Shown: positions 1 through 6,560, counted from the stretch's first letter. The stretch: DNA of 6,807 nucleotides from an uncultured Hyphomicrobiales bacterium (GCA_903932565.1 CAIZGQ010000626.1:1-6807); one strand, 5' to 3'. The notes: generated by a model from the letters alone, not told the origin. Made by a program: numbers and translations.

Positions 1-1144
1 CAAGATACACGCCCATGGTGATGATCACGACCTGCACCGAAGCAGACGATTGCTCACGCACCTTGTCACCAAAAACCTGCACGAGATCAGGATATCCTAC
101 AAACACCGCAAGCGATGAGTTCTTGATAAGGTTGAGATATTGATTGGTGAGCGGCGGGATGATCACACGCATCGCCTGCGGGATCGTCACCAGTTGCAAA
201 ATGTCTCCCGGTTTCAAGCCGACAGCCTGTGCCGCCTCGATCTGCCCACGCGGAACAGACTGGATCCCGGCACGCACGACTTCGGCAATAAACGACGCTG
301 TATAAAGGCTCAATCCCAATGCCAGGGCCACAAGTTCCGGCAGGACGCGCACGCCGCCAACAAAATTAAAGCCTTTGAGATGGGGCACATCGAACCTGAG
401 CGGTTCCCCAAGCAAAACATAAACGAGCAGCGGCAGGCCGATGATCAGCAACAAAGCCCACGGCCACACAGGGCTTCGCGCGCCCGTCGCCTCCTGCCGC
501 AGTCGCGCGCGACGCTTCACAAAAAACGTCGCGAGCAAACCGACAAATGCTGCCCAGAAGATCCAGATGCTGCCCGCGCCAAAGATTGGCTCCGGCATCA
601 CCAGTCCGCGATTGTGCAGAAACACCAGATCGAACAGCGAGATCGCCTGTCGGGGTGCCGGCAATGGCGTCAGGATCGCGTTGTACCAAAACAGCAATTG
701 CAGTGGCAGCGGGATGTTGCGGAGTGTCTCGACGTAGACCGTTGCAAGACGCGCCAGCGGCCACGACGGAGACAGGCGCGCGATGCCAACCGCAAAACCA
801 ATGATCGTCGTGAACACCAGCGAGATGGCGCAAACAAGCAGTGTGTTCAGCAGTCCAACCAGGAAGGCCTGCGCGAAGGTGGATTGCCCCGCCTGAAACG
901 GCACCAACGCAAGATTGATGTCAAACCCAGCCGTATCCCACAAAAACCCAAAGCCGGTGGGGATATTTCGCGCCCGCATGTTTTCGAGCGCGTTGCTTCC
1001 GGCTGCAAGCCCGAGCGCTACGATGGCGGCAAGGAGGATCACTTGCCAGGCGACCGCCCGTGCGCGCGGATCGTTCCACAACGCCGGCTTTGGCGCTTGC
1101 GTCAAAGCCATGTCAGGGACGGGCAAATCGGGCACTTTGCTCAC
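1..1144 (-). CDS. aapQ: General L-amino-acid ABC transporter permease AapQ (3' end cut by window edge)
   Basis: Inner-membrane permease of the Aap/Bzt-type polar amino-acid importer. It should pair with a second permease (AapM) and the ATPase AapP to move amino acids delivered by AapJ. Reading the minus strand gives an open frame to the window edge, about 370 codons from the ATG at 1111. Visible are an N-terminal hydrophobic segment (WQVILLAAIVALGLAAG), further membrane segments, and the ABC-permease EAA loop EAAQAVGLKPGD at about residues 292-303 (ATG numbering), followed by IIPPLTNQYLNLIKNSSLAV, typical of this family. Family members are near 400 residues, so roughly 30 are missing. The start is uncertain: GTG at 1144 directly after the aapJ stop, GTG at 1135, or ATG at 1111. 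None has a clear Shine-Dalgarno. I list the longest because translation could be coupled to aapJ termination. Family assignment is firm; AapQ rather than BztB is inferred from the neighbour. Confidence 0.9.
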   Translation of the reverse strand, partial: MSKVPDLPVPDMALTQAPKPALWNDPRARAVAWQVILLAAIVALGLAAGSNALENMRARNIPTGFGFLWDTAGFDINLALVPFQAGQSTFAQAFLVGLLNTLLVCAISLVFTTIIGFAVGIARLSPSWPLARLATVYVETLRNIPLPLQLLFWYNAILTPLPAPRQAISLFDLVFLHNRGLVMPEPIFGAGSIWIFWAAFVGLLATFFVKRRARLRQEATGARSPVWPWALLLIIGLPLLVYVLLGEPLRFDVPHLKGFNFVGGVRVLPELVALALGLSLYTASFIAEVVRAGIQSVPRGQIEAAQAVGLKPGDILQLVTIPQAMRVIIPPLTNQYLNLIKNSSLAVFVGYPDLVQVFGDKVREQSSASVQVVIITMGVYL

Positions 1145-2188
1145 TCAGCGGATGGGCGGAGCAAAGACAAGACCACCTTTTGACCAGAGATTGTTCAAGC
1201 CGCGCTTGATTTTGAGGCGCGACCCCTCGCCCACATTGCGGTCGAACATCTCACCGTAATTGCCAACAGCCTTGATGGCATGCAGAGCCCAATCCTTGGT
1301 CAGGCCAAGGCTTGTCCCAAAATCACCTTCGACGCCCAGGAGGCGCTTCACAGACGGGTTTTGTGATTTCAGCTGCTCGTCGATGTTAAGTTTTGTGACA
1401 CCCAGTTCTTCCGCATTGATCAGCGCGAACTGAACCCATTTGACGACATTGAACCATTGGTCATCGCCCTGGCGCACAACAGGCGTCAGCGGCTCTTTGG
1501 AGATGACTTCGGGCAGCACCACGTGCTCGTCCGGGTTGATCAGCTTCACGCGCAGCGCATAGAGACCCGAAGCATCGGTCGTAAGCGAGTCGCAGCGGCC
1601 CGAATCATAGGCCTTGATCGCCTCATCCAATGTCGCGAAGGCAACGCCCTCGTACTTCATGCCGTTGGCGCGAAAATAATCAGCAAGGTTCAACTCAGAT
1701 GTCGTGCCCTGCTGGACGCAGACGGAGGCACCGTTCAACTCCAGCGCGGATGCAATGTTGAGCTTCTTGCGGGCCATGAAGCTCTGGCCATCGTAATAAT
1801 TGACGGCCGTGTAAAGCAGCCCGGCCTTGCTTTCGTTTGTCACCGTCCACGTGCTGTTGCGCGAGAGCACGTCGATTTCGCCCGATTGCAGCGCCGTGTA
1901 GCGATTCTGCGCCGACAGCGGCACGAATTTCACTTTTGTGGGATCATCGAAGATCGCTGCGGCGACGGCCCGGCACACATCGATGTCAAGGCCTGACCAA
2001 TTGCCTTTGTCATCGGGCAGTCCAAAACCGGCAAGGCCGGGGTTCGACCCGCAGCTGATGTAGCCGCGCGCCTTGACCTGCTCGAGCGTTGTCGCCGAGG
2101 CACTGGCAGATGCGCCACAAAGGCAGGCAAGCAAGGCCAGAGTCCCCGTCACGGCTTTTGCGACCCGCGCTACATTCGTCATCGTCAT
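1145..2188 (-). CDS. aapJ: General L-amino-acid ABC transporter periplasmic binding protein AapJ
   Basis: Periplasmic solute-binding protein (347 aa, normal family length) that captures L-amino acids and hands them to the AapQ/AapM permease. The N-terminus is a Sec signal: Arg8/Lys11, a hydrophobic core at about 12-24, and a probable signal peptidase I site after A30-S31-A32. The mature protein has the family landmarks CGSNPGLAGF (about 46), GLDIDVCRAVAAAIF, SAQNRYTALQSGEIDVLSRN, VCVQQGTTSELNLADYFRAN and RCDSLTTDASGLYALR. The last two contain cysteines that may form the disulfide usual in the polar amino-acid binding family. The start is supported by AAGGA (complement of 2195-2199) six bases before the first ATG; a second ATG two codons on is less well placed. 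It is first in the operon and divergent from metC. LLAC at 19-22 resembles a weak lipobox, but a soluble protein is more likely. Confidence 0.95.
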   Translation of the reverse strand: MTMTNVARVAKAVTGTLALLACLCGASASASATTLEQVKARGYISCGSNPGLAGFGLPDDKGNWSGLDIDVCRAVAAAIFDDPTKVKFVPLSAQNRYTALQSGEIDVLSRNSTWTVTNESKAGLLYTAVNYYDGQSFMARKKLNIASALELNGASVCVQQGTTSELNLADYFRANGMKYEGVAFATLDEAIKAYDSGRCDSLTTDASGLYALRVKLINPDEHVVLPEVISKEPLTPVVRQGDDQWFNVVKWVQFALINAEELGVTKLNIDEQLKSQNPSVKRLLGVEGDFGTSLGLTKDWALHAIKAVGNYGEMFDRNVGEGSRLKIKRGLNNLWSKGGLVFAPPIR

Positions 2189-2194
2189 TCTGTG

Positions 2195-2199
2195 TCCTT
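2195..2199 (-). promoter_or_regulatory. Ribosome binding site of aapJ
   Basis: The minus strand reads AAGGA here, six bases before the ATG at 2188. It is the clearest Shine-Dalgarno on the left half of the window and fixes the aapJ start at the first of two closely spaced ATG codons. Confidence 0.75.
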
Positions 2200-2292
2200 A
2201 AAGCGTGTCACGAACCAGCAACGGTCGGCAAGGCAACCGGATTGCAAACAAGGCCTGCGCCCAGCCCGGAGCTGATATCGAATTGGTTTTCA

Positions 2293-2308
2293 TGGCACGG
2301 GTCAAGCA
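2293..2308 (+). promoter_or_regulatory. Possible sigma-54 (RpoN) promoter reading towards metC
   Basis: TGGCACG at 2293-2299 matches the -24 consensus exactly. The GG at 2294-2295 is followed after exactly ten bases by GC at 2306-2307, the invariant spacing. The -12 box reads AAGCA instead of TTGCA, so it is imperfect. Transcription would begin near 2320, about 100 bases before the metC ATG. GG-N10-GC is common by chance in GC-rich DNA, hence low confidence. Confidence 0.25.
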
Positions 2309-2394
2309 ATCTATTCTTGACGGCATACGACGTTGCGACACAACCTTGACGCGTCGCCAGGCAAAAGCCACTCAGAGTATCAATTGGTTGACCC
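2299..2394. repeat. 12-base inverted repeat with opposed TTGACCC boxes
   Basis: GGGTCAAGCAAT at 2299-2310 and ATTGGTTGACCC at 2383-2394 are reverse complements at 11 of 12 positions, with 72 bases between the arms. Each arm carries TTGACCC, on the minus strand pointing at aapJ and on the plus strand pointing at metC, so they may be paired -35 elements or sites for one regulator. Neither is followed at 17 bases by a good -10 box. The pairing of bases is seen directly; function is inferred. Confidence 0.5.
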
Positions 2395-2420
2395 GCCCGT
2401 GGGCATGGAATTTTTGCAAC

Positions 2421-3605
2421 ATGACGAAATTGACGCCGGATACCCGCAAGACCCTCTCGCGCCGGACGCGGATGATTTTGGCCGGTCGTAACCCCGAGGA
2501 GCAGTTTGGCTTTCTGAACACGCCGATCTACCGCGGCTCGACAGTTCTGTACCCCAATGCCGAGGCCCTGAGCCATGGCCAGCGCTTCACCTATGGCACC
2601 AAGGGCACACCGACCACCGAGGCGCTGGAGGCAGCGTGGAGCGAACTTGCGGGCGCAGCAGGTACCGTTCTGGCTCCCTCCGGGCTTGCAGCGATCACGG
2701 TCGCGATGCTGGCTGCAGTGAAGGCCGGGGACCACATTCTGGTAACGGATTCGGCTTATCGGCCAACCCGCACCTTTTGCGACTCGTTTCTGCTCAAGAT
2801 GGGCGTCGAGACGCAATATTATGACCCAGCCCTCAAAGGCGAGATTGCCGAGCTTATTCGGCCGAATACCTCGGTGATCGTGGTCGAAGCGCCAGGCTCA
2901 CAAAGTTTTGAGATGCAGGACATTCCCGCCATCTCGGAGGCGGCCCATGCGCGCGGGGTTTGCGTCATCATGGACAACACATGGGCGACGCCCTTCTTCT
3001 TCCCGCCGCATGAGCGGGGCGTCGACATGGCGGTTGAGGCCGGCACGAAATACCTGTCCGGCCATTCGGACATGCTCATGGGTCTCGTCTCGGCCAATGC
3101 GGCGTGGTTTCCAAAGCTGCGCGCAACCTATGACATCTTTGCCATGTGCCCGGGTGCGGAAGATGTGTTTCTGGCCCTGCGCGGCTTGCGCTCCATGGAG
3201 CTGCGGCTGCGGGAGGCCGAGAAGCAAGGGCTGGCGCTGGCGCAATGGATGACAACGCGGCCCGAAGTGAAGGACGTGCTTCATCCCGCCCTGCCCTCGC
3301 ATCCGGGCCATGCGATTTGGAAGCGCGACTTTTCCGGGTCATCCGGGCTGTTTTCGGTGATCCTCCACCCCGCCCCGCGTGCTGCCGTGCACGCGATGCT
3401 CGACGGGTTGGAACTCTTCGGGCTTGGCTATTCGTGGGGCGGGTACGAGAGCCTCGTCATCCCGTTTGATTGCGCGCCCTACCGCACGGCGACCACATGG
3501 GCCCCGGGTGGACCAGCCCTTCGCTTCCAGGTCGGAAACGAGGATCTCGTCGACCTGCAGGCAGATTTGGAACGCGGCTTCGCCCGGCTCAAAGCGGCGA
3601 TGTAA
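2421..3605 (+). CDS. metC: Cystathionine beta-lyase (PLP-dependent, Cys/Met metabolism family)
   Basis: Cytosolic PLP enzyme (394 aa) that splits L-cystathionine into homocysteine, pyruvate and ammonia for methionine synthesis. Landmarks: NTPIYRGSTVLYP near the N-terminus, YGTKGTPTTEALE at about 58, Tyr113 in DSAYRPTRTF (expected to stack on the PLP ring), Asp185 in DNTWATPFF (PLP pyridine nitrogen), the Schiff-base lysine Lys210 in GTKYLSGHSD, SWGGYESL around Trp339, and the substrate-carboxylate Arg368. From memory, E. coli MetC also has Asp185 and Lys210, which supports the ATG at 2421 although it has only a weak ribosome binding site (GGA about 11 bases upstream). The frame is open upstream to 2205 without recognisable homology. 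Oddities: Thr60 stands where the family usually has a PLP-phosphate-contacting arginine, and VGNED replaces the usual GLED near the C-terminus. A related gamma-lyase or other family activity cannot be fully excluded. Confidence 0.92.
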   Translation: MTKLTPDTRKTLSRRTRMILAGRNPEEQFGFLNTPIYRGSTVLYPNAEALSHGQRFTYGTKGTPTTEALEAAWSELAGAAGTVLAPSGLAAITVAMLAAVKAGDHILVTDSAYRPTRTFCDSFLLKMGVETQYYDPALKGEIAELIRPNTSVIVVEAPGSQSFEMQDIPAISEAAHARGVCVIMDNTWATPFFFPPHERGVDMAVEAGTKYLSGHSDMLMGLVSANAAWFPKLRATYDIFAMCPGAEDVFLALRGLRSMELRLREAEKQGLALAQWMTTRPEVKDVLHPALPSHPGHAIWKRDFSGSSGLFSVILHPAPRAAVHAMLDGLELFGLGYSWGGYESLVIPFDCAPYRTATTWAPGGPALRFQVGNEDLVDLQADLERGFARLKAAM

Positions 3606-3611
3606 GTCTCA

Positions 3612-3649
3612 GGGACGTCAGGCTGGTGGAAGACCACGCAGCCTGTCCC
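3612..3649. terminator. Imperfect hairpin at the convergent metC / PAP2 ends, possible terminator
   Basis: GGGAC (3612-3616) pairs with GTCCC (3645-3649), AGGCTG (3620-3625) with CAGCCT (3639-3644), and GTGG (3626-3629) with CCAC (3634-3637). This gives 15 base pairs with a 3-base bulge (GTC, 3617-3619), a 1-base bulge (G3638) and an AAGA loop. It begins six bases after the metC stop and could end transcription of metC. No T-run follows on either strand, so an intrinsic terminator is not proven; a 3'-end stabilising structure is the alternative. It overlaps the last codons of the opposing phosphatase gene. Confidence 0.4.
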
Positions 3650-4475
3650 AGACAGCCAGAACCGCAGGCTCCATCAGCCCCGTGCCACGCAGGCGAAATG
3701 ACGTTTCGCCCTTGGCTGCAAAGACGATGCGCCGCCGGGCGCATTGGCGCGCGAGCACCACATACGAGCCCCAGCCAATGGCAGCACCTGCCAGCACATC
3801 GCTGGGAAAATGCGCGCCAATGATAATGCGCGAAAGCCCGACCAGAACCGCGATCCCGAAAAATGCCTTTCGCCACGCGGGCACAAAGCAAGCCAGGGCC
3901 ACGCACGTCGCAAATGCCGTGATCGCATGGCCGGAGGGAAAACTCGTGGAGGCCGCATTCACGGAAAACGCATCAAAGTGAAACGGTCCCACAATATCCA
4001 GCAGCTTTGGCCGCGCCCGGCCAAACACGTGCTTTAAGAATTGCGAAAACAGGCCGGATCCGGCATTCAACACAAAGATGAATGTGGCCCGCGCCGCGAG
4101 CACCTTCAGCCCAACGTCAATGCGTTTGCGGAACTGCCCGGTGAAGGCCAGCGCGCCGCCAGCAACGAGGGCTGACAGTAAAAAGATCCAGCCCGATGTG
4201 CCAAGCTTGGTGATTTGCGAAAAGAGCGTTCTGATAAAGTCCGGTGTTTGGCGCATCGCCAGCGCAATGGATTCATCCGTGTAAACCGCAACAACAAGCA
4301 CGCTGACGCAAATCAACAAAACGATGCTTGCATCCAAATGGCGGCCGGGGCGCGTTGGCGCAGCGTGTTTGTTCCATGTGCGCGGACGTTTCCATCGCGC
4401 AACGAGATCCTGCGCAGATGTGCGCCAGGCTTGCAAAATTTGCATATATCTTGGGTCGCGCACATCAGTGGTCAT
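3618..4475 (-). CDS. PAP2-family membrane phosphatase (phosphatidic-acid-phosphatase type 2)
   Basis: Integral membrane protein (285 aa) of the PAP2/haloperoxidase superfamily, which removes phosphate from lipid phosphates or pyrophosphates such as phosphatidic acid, phosphatidylglycerophosphate or undecaprenyl pyrophosphate. The whole catalytic triad of motifs is present: K148-X6-R155-P156 (KHVFGRARP), P180-S-G-H183 (SFPSGHA) and S215-R216-X5-H222-X3-D226 (SRIIIGAHFPSD). Hydrophobic stretches appear at about 48-66, around WIFLLSALVAGGALAF, near the first motif, and between and after the later motifs. About 45 mostly polar, basic residues precede the first membrane segment. The start ATG overlaps the upstream oxidoreductase stop as ATGA and lacks its own Shine-Dalgarno, which argues for translational coupling. 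The substrate cannot be read from sequence; LpxE-, PgpB- or BacA-like phosphatase roles are all possible. Confidence 0.9.
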   Translation of the reverse strand: MTTDVRDPRYMQILQAWRTSAQDLVARWKRPRTWNKHAAPTRPGRHLDASIVLLICVSVLVVAVYTDESIALAMRQTPDFIRTLFSQITKLGTSGWIFLLSALVAGGALAFTGQFRKRIDVGLKVLAARATFIFVLNAGSGLFSQFLKHVFGRARPKLLDIVGPFHFDAFSVNAASTSFPSGHAITAFATCVALACFVPAWRKAFFGIAVLVGLSRIIIGAHFPSDVLAGAAIGWGSYVVLARQCARRRIVFAAKGETSFRLRGTGLMEPAVLAVWDRLRGLPPA

Positions 4476-5482
4476 GCGTGCAGCCGGATCAGGCGCTTGC
4501 CGAGATTTTCGCCGCGATACAATTCAGCAATCGCACCGGGCGCGCTCTCAATCCCGTCGCTGATATCCTCGCGCCAGCGCAAGTGTCCGGCGCGAATCCA
4601 GCCCGCAAGTCGCGTCAAAGCTTCCTCTTTGCGGTGCATGTAATCAAAGGCGAGAAAGCCCGACATCCGCGCCCGCTTCACAAGGATCATGCGCTCCACG
4701 CGGGCCCCGAGCGGCGGTGGGTCCCAACTCGCAACGGACGCCGTGCCGCAGATTGTGATCCGCGCACCAGCGGCGAGATTGGCATAAACCGCATCACTGA
4801 TCGGACCAGATGTGTTGTCGAAATAACAATCGACGCCGCGCGGACAAGCGTTCGCTAACGCGGCGCGCAAATCTGTTTGAGCGCGATAGTCGAGCGCCAC
4901 GTCATATCCAAATTCATCAAGGCAGAGCTGCACTTTCTGCGGACCCCCGGAGATGCCAATCGTGCGGCACCCCATCAGCTTGGCGATTTGACCCACAGCG
5001 GATCCCACAGATCCGGCCGCGGTGGACACAACAACGCAATCGCCGGGCTTTGGCGCGCAGGTTTCCAGAAATCCGAAATAGGCTGTGATGCCGTTGAGGC
5101 CCATGATGCCGAGCGACGCTGACAACGGAATGTCAGTCTCGGTCACTTTGCGGGTGATGTCCGCAGCCGTGACGATGGCGTAATCCTGCCAGCCGAACGA
5201 GCCCGTCACCTTGTCCCCAACCGCAAATCCCGCATGCTTTGAAGCCACAACTTCGCCCGTCGCAAACGAGCGCATGACCTCCCCAAGCCCAACCGGCTGC
5301 GCGTAATTCGCCACAGCACTGACCCAGCCGCGCATTGCTGGTTCCACCGAGAGATATTGGTTGCGCACCAAAATTTCCCCATCGCGAAGATCGCGCAGCT
5401 TTGTCTCAACAATCTCGAAGTGCGCGGCCTGCGGAATACCGTCAGGACGCGACTTCAGAAGGACCTGACGATTGGCGCTCAT
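4472..5482 (-). CDS. NAD(P)H-dependent oxidoreductase, zinc-free MDR family (CurA / prostaglandin-reductase-like)
   Basis: Cytosolic medium-chain reductase (336 aa, normal for the family) of the leukotriene B4 dehydrogenase / curcumin reductase branch, which reduces the C=C bond of alpha,beta-unsaturated carbonyl compounds with NADPH. Family landmarks are LSVEPAMRGW at about 44-53 (usual form LSVDPYMRGR), GLNGITAYFG at about 128-137, and the dinucleotide-binding glycine motif STAAGSVGSAVGQIAKLMG at 153-171, followed by GISGG. The zinc-ligand cysteines of classical alcohol dehydrogenases are absent. The ATG at 5482 has a modest GGAAA about eight bases upstream. It lies 33 bases after hemB and overlaps the PAP2 gene by four bases, so it is probably the third gene of one transcript. 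The physiological substrate is unknown; detoxification of reactive enals or enones is a family-based guess. Confidence 0.9.
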   Translation of the reverse strand: MSANRQVLLKSRPDGIPQAAHFEIVETKLRDLRDGEILVRNQYLSVEPAMRGWVSAVANYAQPVGLGEVMRSFATGEVVASKHAGFAVGDKVTGSFGWQDYAIVTAADITRKVTETDIPLSASLGIMGLNGITAYFGFLETCAPKPGDCVVVSTAAGSVGSAVGQIAKLMGCRTIGISGGPQKVQLCLDEFGYDVALDYRAQTDLRAALANACPRGVDCYFDNTSGPISDAVYANLAAGARITICGTASVASWDPPPLGARVERMILVKRARMSGFLAFDYMHRKEEALTRLAGWIRAGHLRWREDISDGIESAPGAIAELYRGENLGKRLIRLHA

Positions 5483-5515
5483 AAGATGTTTCCGGCAGGA
5501 CCAAAGGGTTTTAGG

Positions 5516-6544
5516 TCAAAGACCTTTTTGCAACTTTTCGGCAATCTGCACGGCGAAATAGGTCAAAACGCCATTGCAACCTGCGCGCTTGAACGCTGTC
5601 AGGCTTTCCAGAATCGCTTTGTCGCCATCAATCCAGCCATTCTGCGCGGCGGCCATGATCATCGCGTATTCGCCCGACACCTGATAGGCGAAGGTCGGAA
5701 CCGAGAAGGTCTCTTTTACGCGCCGCACGATGTCGAGATAGGGCATGCCGGGCTTCACCATCACCATGTCAGCACCCTCGTCGAGATCGGCAGCGACTTC
5801 GCGCAATGCCTCGTCCGAATTGCCGGGGTCCATCTGATAGGTGCGCTTGTCGCCGACCAGCGTCGCGCTGGTGCCGACCGCCTCGCGGAACGGACCATAA
5901 AAGGCCGATGCGTATTTCGCCGCATAGGCCATGATCTGCACGGATTCAAAACCCTCAGAATCGAGACCCGCACGGATGGCCGCCACGCGTCCGTCCATCA
6001 TGTCGGATGGCGCAATCACGTCCGCCCCCGCGCGCGCCTGATTGAGCGCCTGTGCCACCAGAATGGCGACCGTCTCGTCATTCAGGATTTCCTCGCCGTG
6101 CATGACGCCGTCGTGGCCGTGGCTTGTATAGGGATCGAGCGCCACATCGGTGATGATGCCGATGTTTGGCACTTCCTTCTTGATGGCGCGGCAGGCGGTG
6201 GCGATCAGATTGTGCTCACGCAATGCCTCAGACCCGGATGCATCGCGCAACTTCGGGTCCGTGTTGGGAAACAGCGCAATCGCAGGAATTTCGAGCTTTG
6301 CCGCATGGACAACAGCGCGCACGAGTTCGTCCACGGAGAACCGTTCGACACCCGGCATCGCGGAGACTGGCTGACGCCGCTTCTCGCCATCAATCACAAA
6401 CACCGGCCAGATCAGATCGTTGGTGGTGACGACGTTTTCGCGAACAAGCCGTCTTGCCCAGTCGCTTTTACGATTGCGGCGTGGCCTGTGTGTCAGATCG
6501 AGCTTGGGCGTCTCGATGCCGAACCTGTGCGCTGACGATGTCAT
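5516..6544 (-). CDS. hemB: Porphobilinogen synthase (delta-aminolevulinic acid dehydratase)
   Basis: Cytosolic enzyme (342 aa) that condenses two 5-aminolevulinate molecules into porphobilinogen, the second committed step of haem and other tetrapyrrole synthesis. The two active-site lysines are visible: Lys210 in AYAAKYASAFYGPF and Lys264 in MVKPGMPYLD, the latter forming the Schiff base. The metal region DVALDPYTSHGHDG (133-146) has Ala135, Asp137 and Asp145 where zinc-type enzymes have three cysteines, so this is the magnesium-responsive, zinc-independent type usual in alphaproteobacteria. I chose the ATG at 6544 because GGTGGAG lies six bases before it; a GTG four codons earlier (6556) would place that site inside the gene. 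It follows era by 47 bases and precedes the MDR gene by 33, all on one strand. The assignment is secure. Confidence 0.97.
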   Translation of the reverse strand: MTSSAHRFGIETPKLDLTHRPRRNRKSDWARRLVRENVVTTNDLIWPVFVIDGEKRRQPVSAMPGVERFSVDELVRAVVHAAKLEIPAIALFPNTDPKLRDASGSEALREHNLIATACRAIKKEVPNIGIITDVALDPYTSHGHDGVMHGEEILNDETVAILVAQALNQARAGADVIAPSDMMDGRVAAIRAGLDSEGFESVQIMAYAAKYASAFYGPFREAVGTSATLVGDKRTYQMDPGNSDEALREVAADLDEGADMVMVKPGMPYLDIVRRVKETFSVPTFAYQVSGEYAMIMAAAQNGWIDGDKAILESLTAFKRAGCNGVLTYFAVQIAEKLQKGL

Positions 6545-6550
6545 GACTAT

Positions 6551-6557
6551 CTCCACC
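6551..6557 (-). promoter_or_regulatory. Ribosome binding site of hemB
   Basis: The minus strand reads GGTGGAG here, with six bases to the ATG at 6544. Its position decides between the ATG at 6544 and the in-frame GTG at 6556, favouring the ATG. Confidence 0.75.
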
Positions 6558-6560
6558 CCA

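Larger units (their letters stand above)
2189..2420. promoter_or_regulatory. Divergent promoter region between aapJ and metC
   Basis: This 232-base spacer must carry the promoters for both aapJ (minus) and metC (plus). It contains a 12-base near-perfect inverted repeat whose arms each include TTGACCC pointing outward towards one gene, a sigma-54-like element, and a direct repeat of AATTGGTT (2281-2288 and 2382-2389). For aapJ, CTTGAC (complement of 2301-2306) and CGATAT (complement of 2275-2280) resemble the rhizobial -35/-10 pattern, but the 20-base spacer is too long to be convincing. The plus frame is open from 2205, but that stretch matches no family I recognise and I do not treat it as coding. 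I see no SAM-II or SAM-I riboswitch pattern upstream of metC. Confidence 0.6.

Noticed and set aside
140..1183. Long plus-strand open frame opposite aapQ
   Set aside because: Its translation is rich in Arg, Gln and His with no domain-like pattern. The opposite strand encodes a clear ABC permease, so this is a shadow.
2356..2370. Second GG-N10-GC spacing, on the minus strand towards aapJ
   Set aside because: Only the GG and GC dinucleotides fit; the rest of the -24 and -12 boxes is poor, so chance is likely.
2205..2420. 72-residue N-terminal extension of metC
   Set aside because: The frame is open but the residues match nothing typical of the family, and the active-site numbering fits the start at 2421.
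2189..2420. SAM-responsive riboswitch upstream of metC
   Set aside because: SAM-II elements precede methionine genes in this class, but I see neither the conserved GCUAAA-type pseudoknot core nor SAM-I landmarks here.
5513..5529. Small hairpin AGGTC-AAA-GACCT followed by T residues, resembling a plus-strand terminator
   Set aside because: The stem is only five pairs and no plus-strand gene runs into it. On the transcribed minus strand there is no T-run after the stem.
5357..6535. Long plus-strand open frame opposite hemB
   Set aside because: It is antisense to an unmistakable hemB, with His- and Arg-rich translation and no recognisable motif.
6542..6556. GTG at 6556 as the hemB start
   Set aside because: It would place the good GGTGGAG site inside the gene; the ATG at 6544 has ideal spacing from it.
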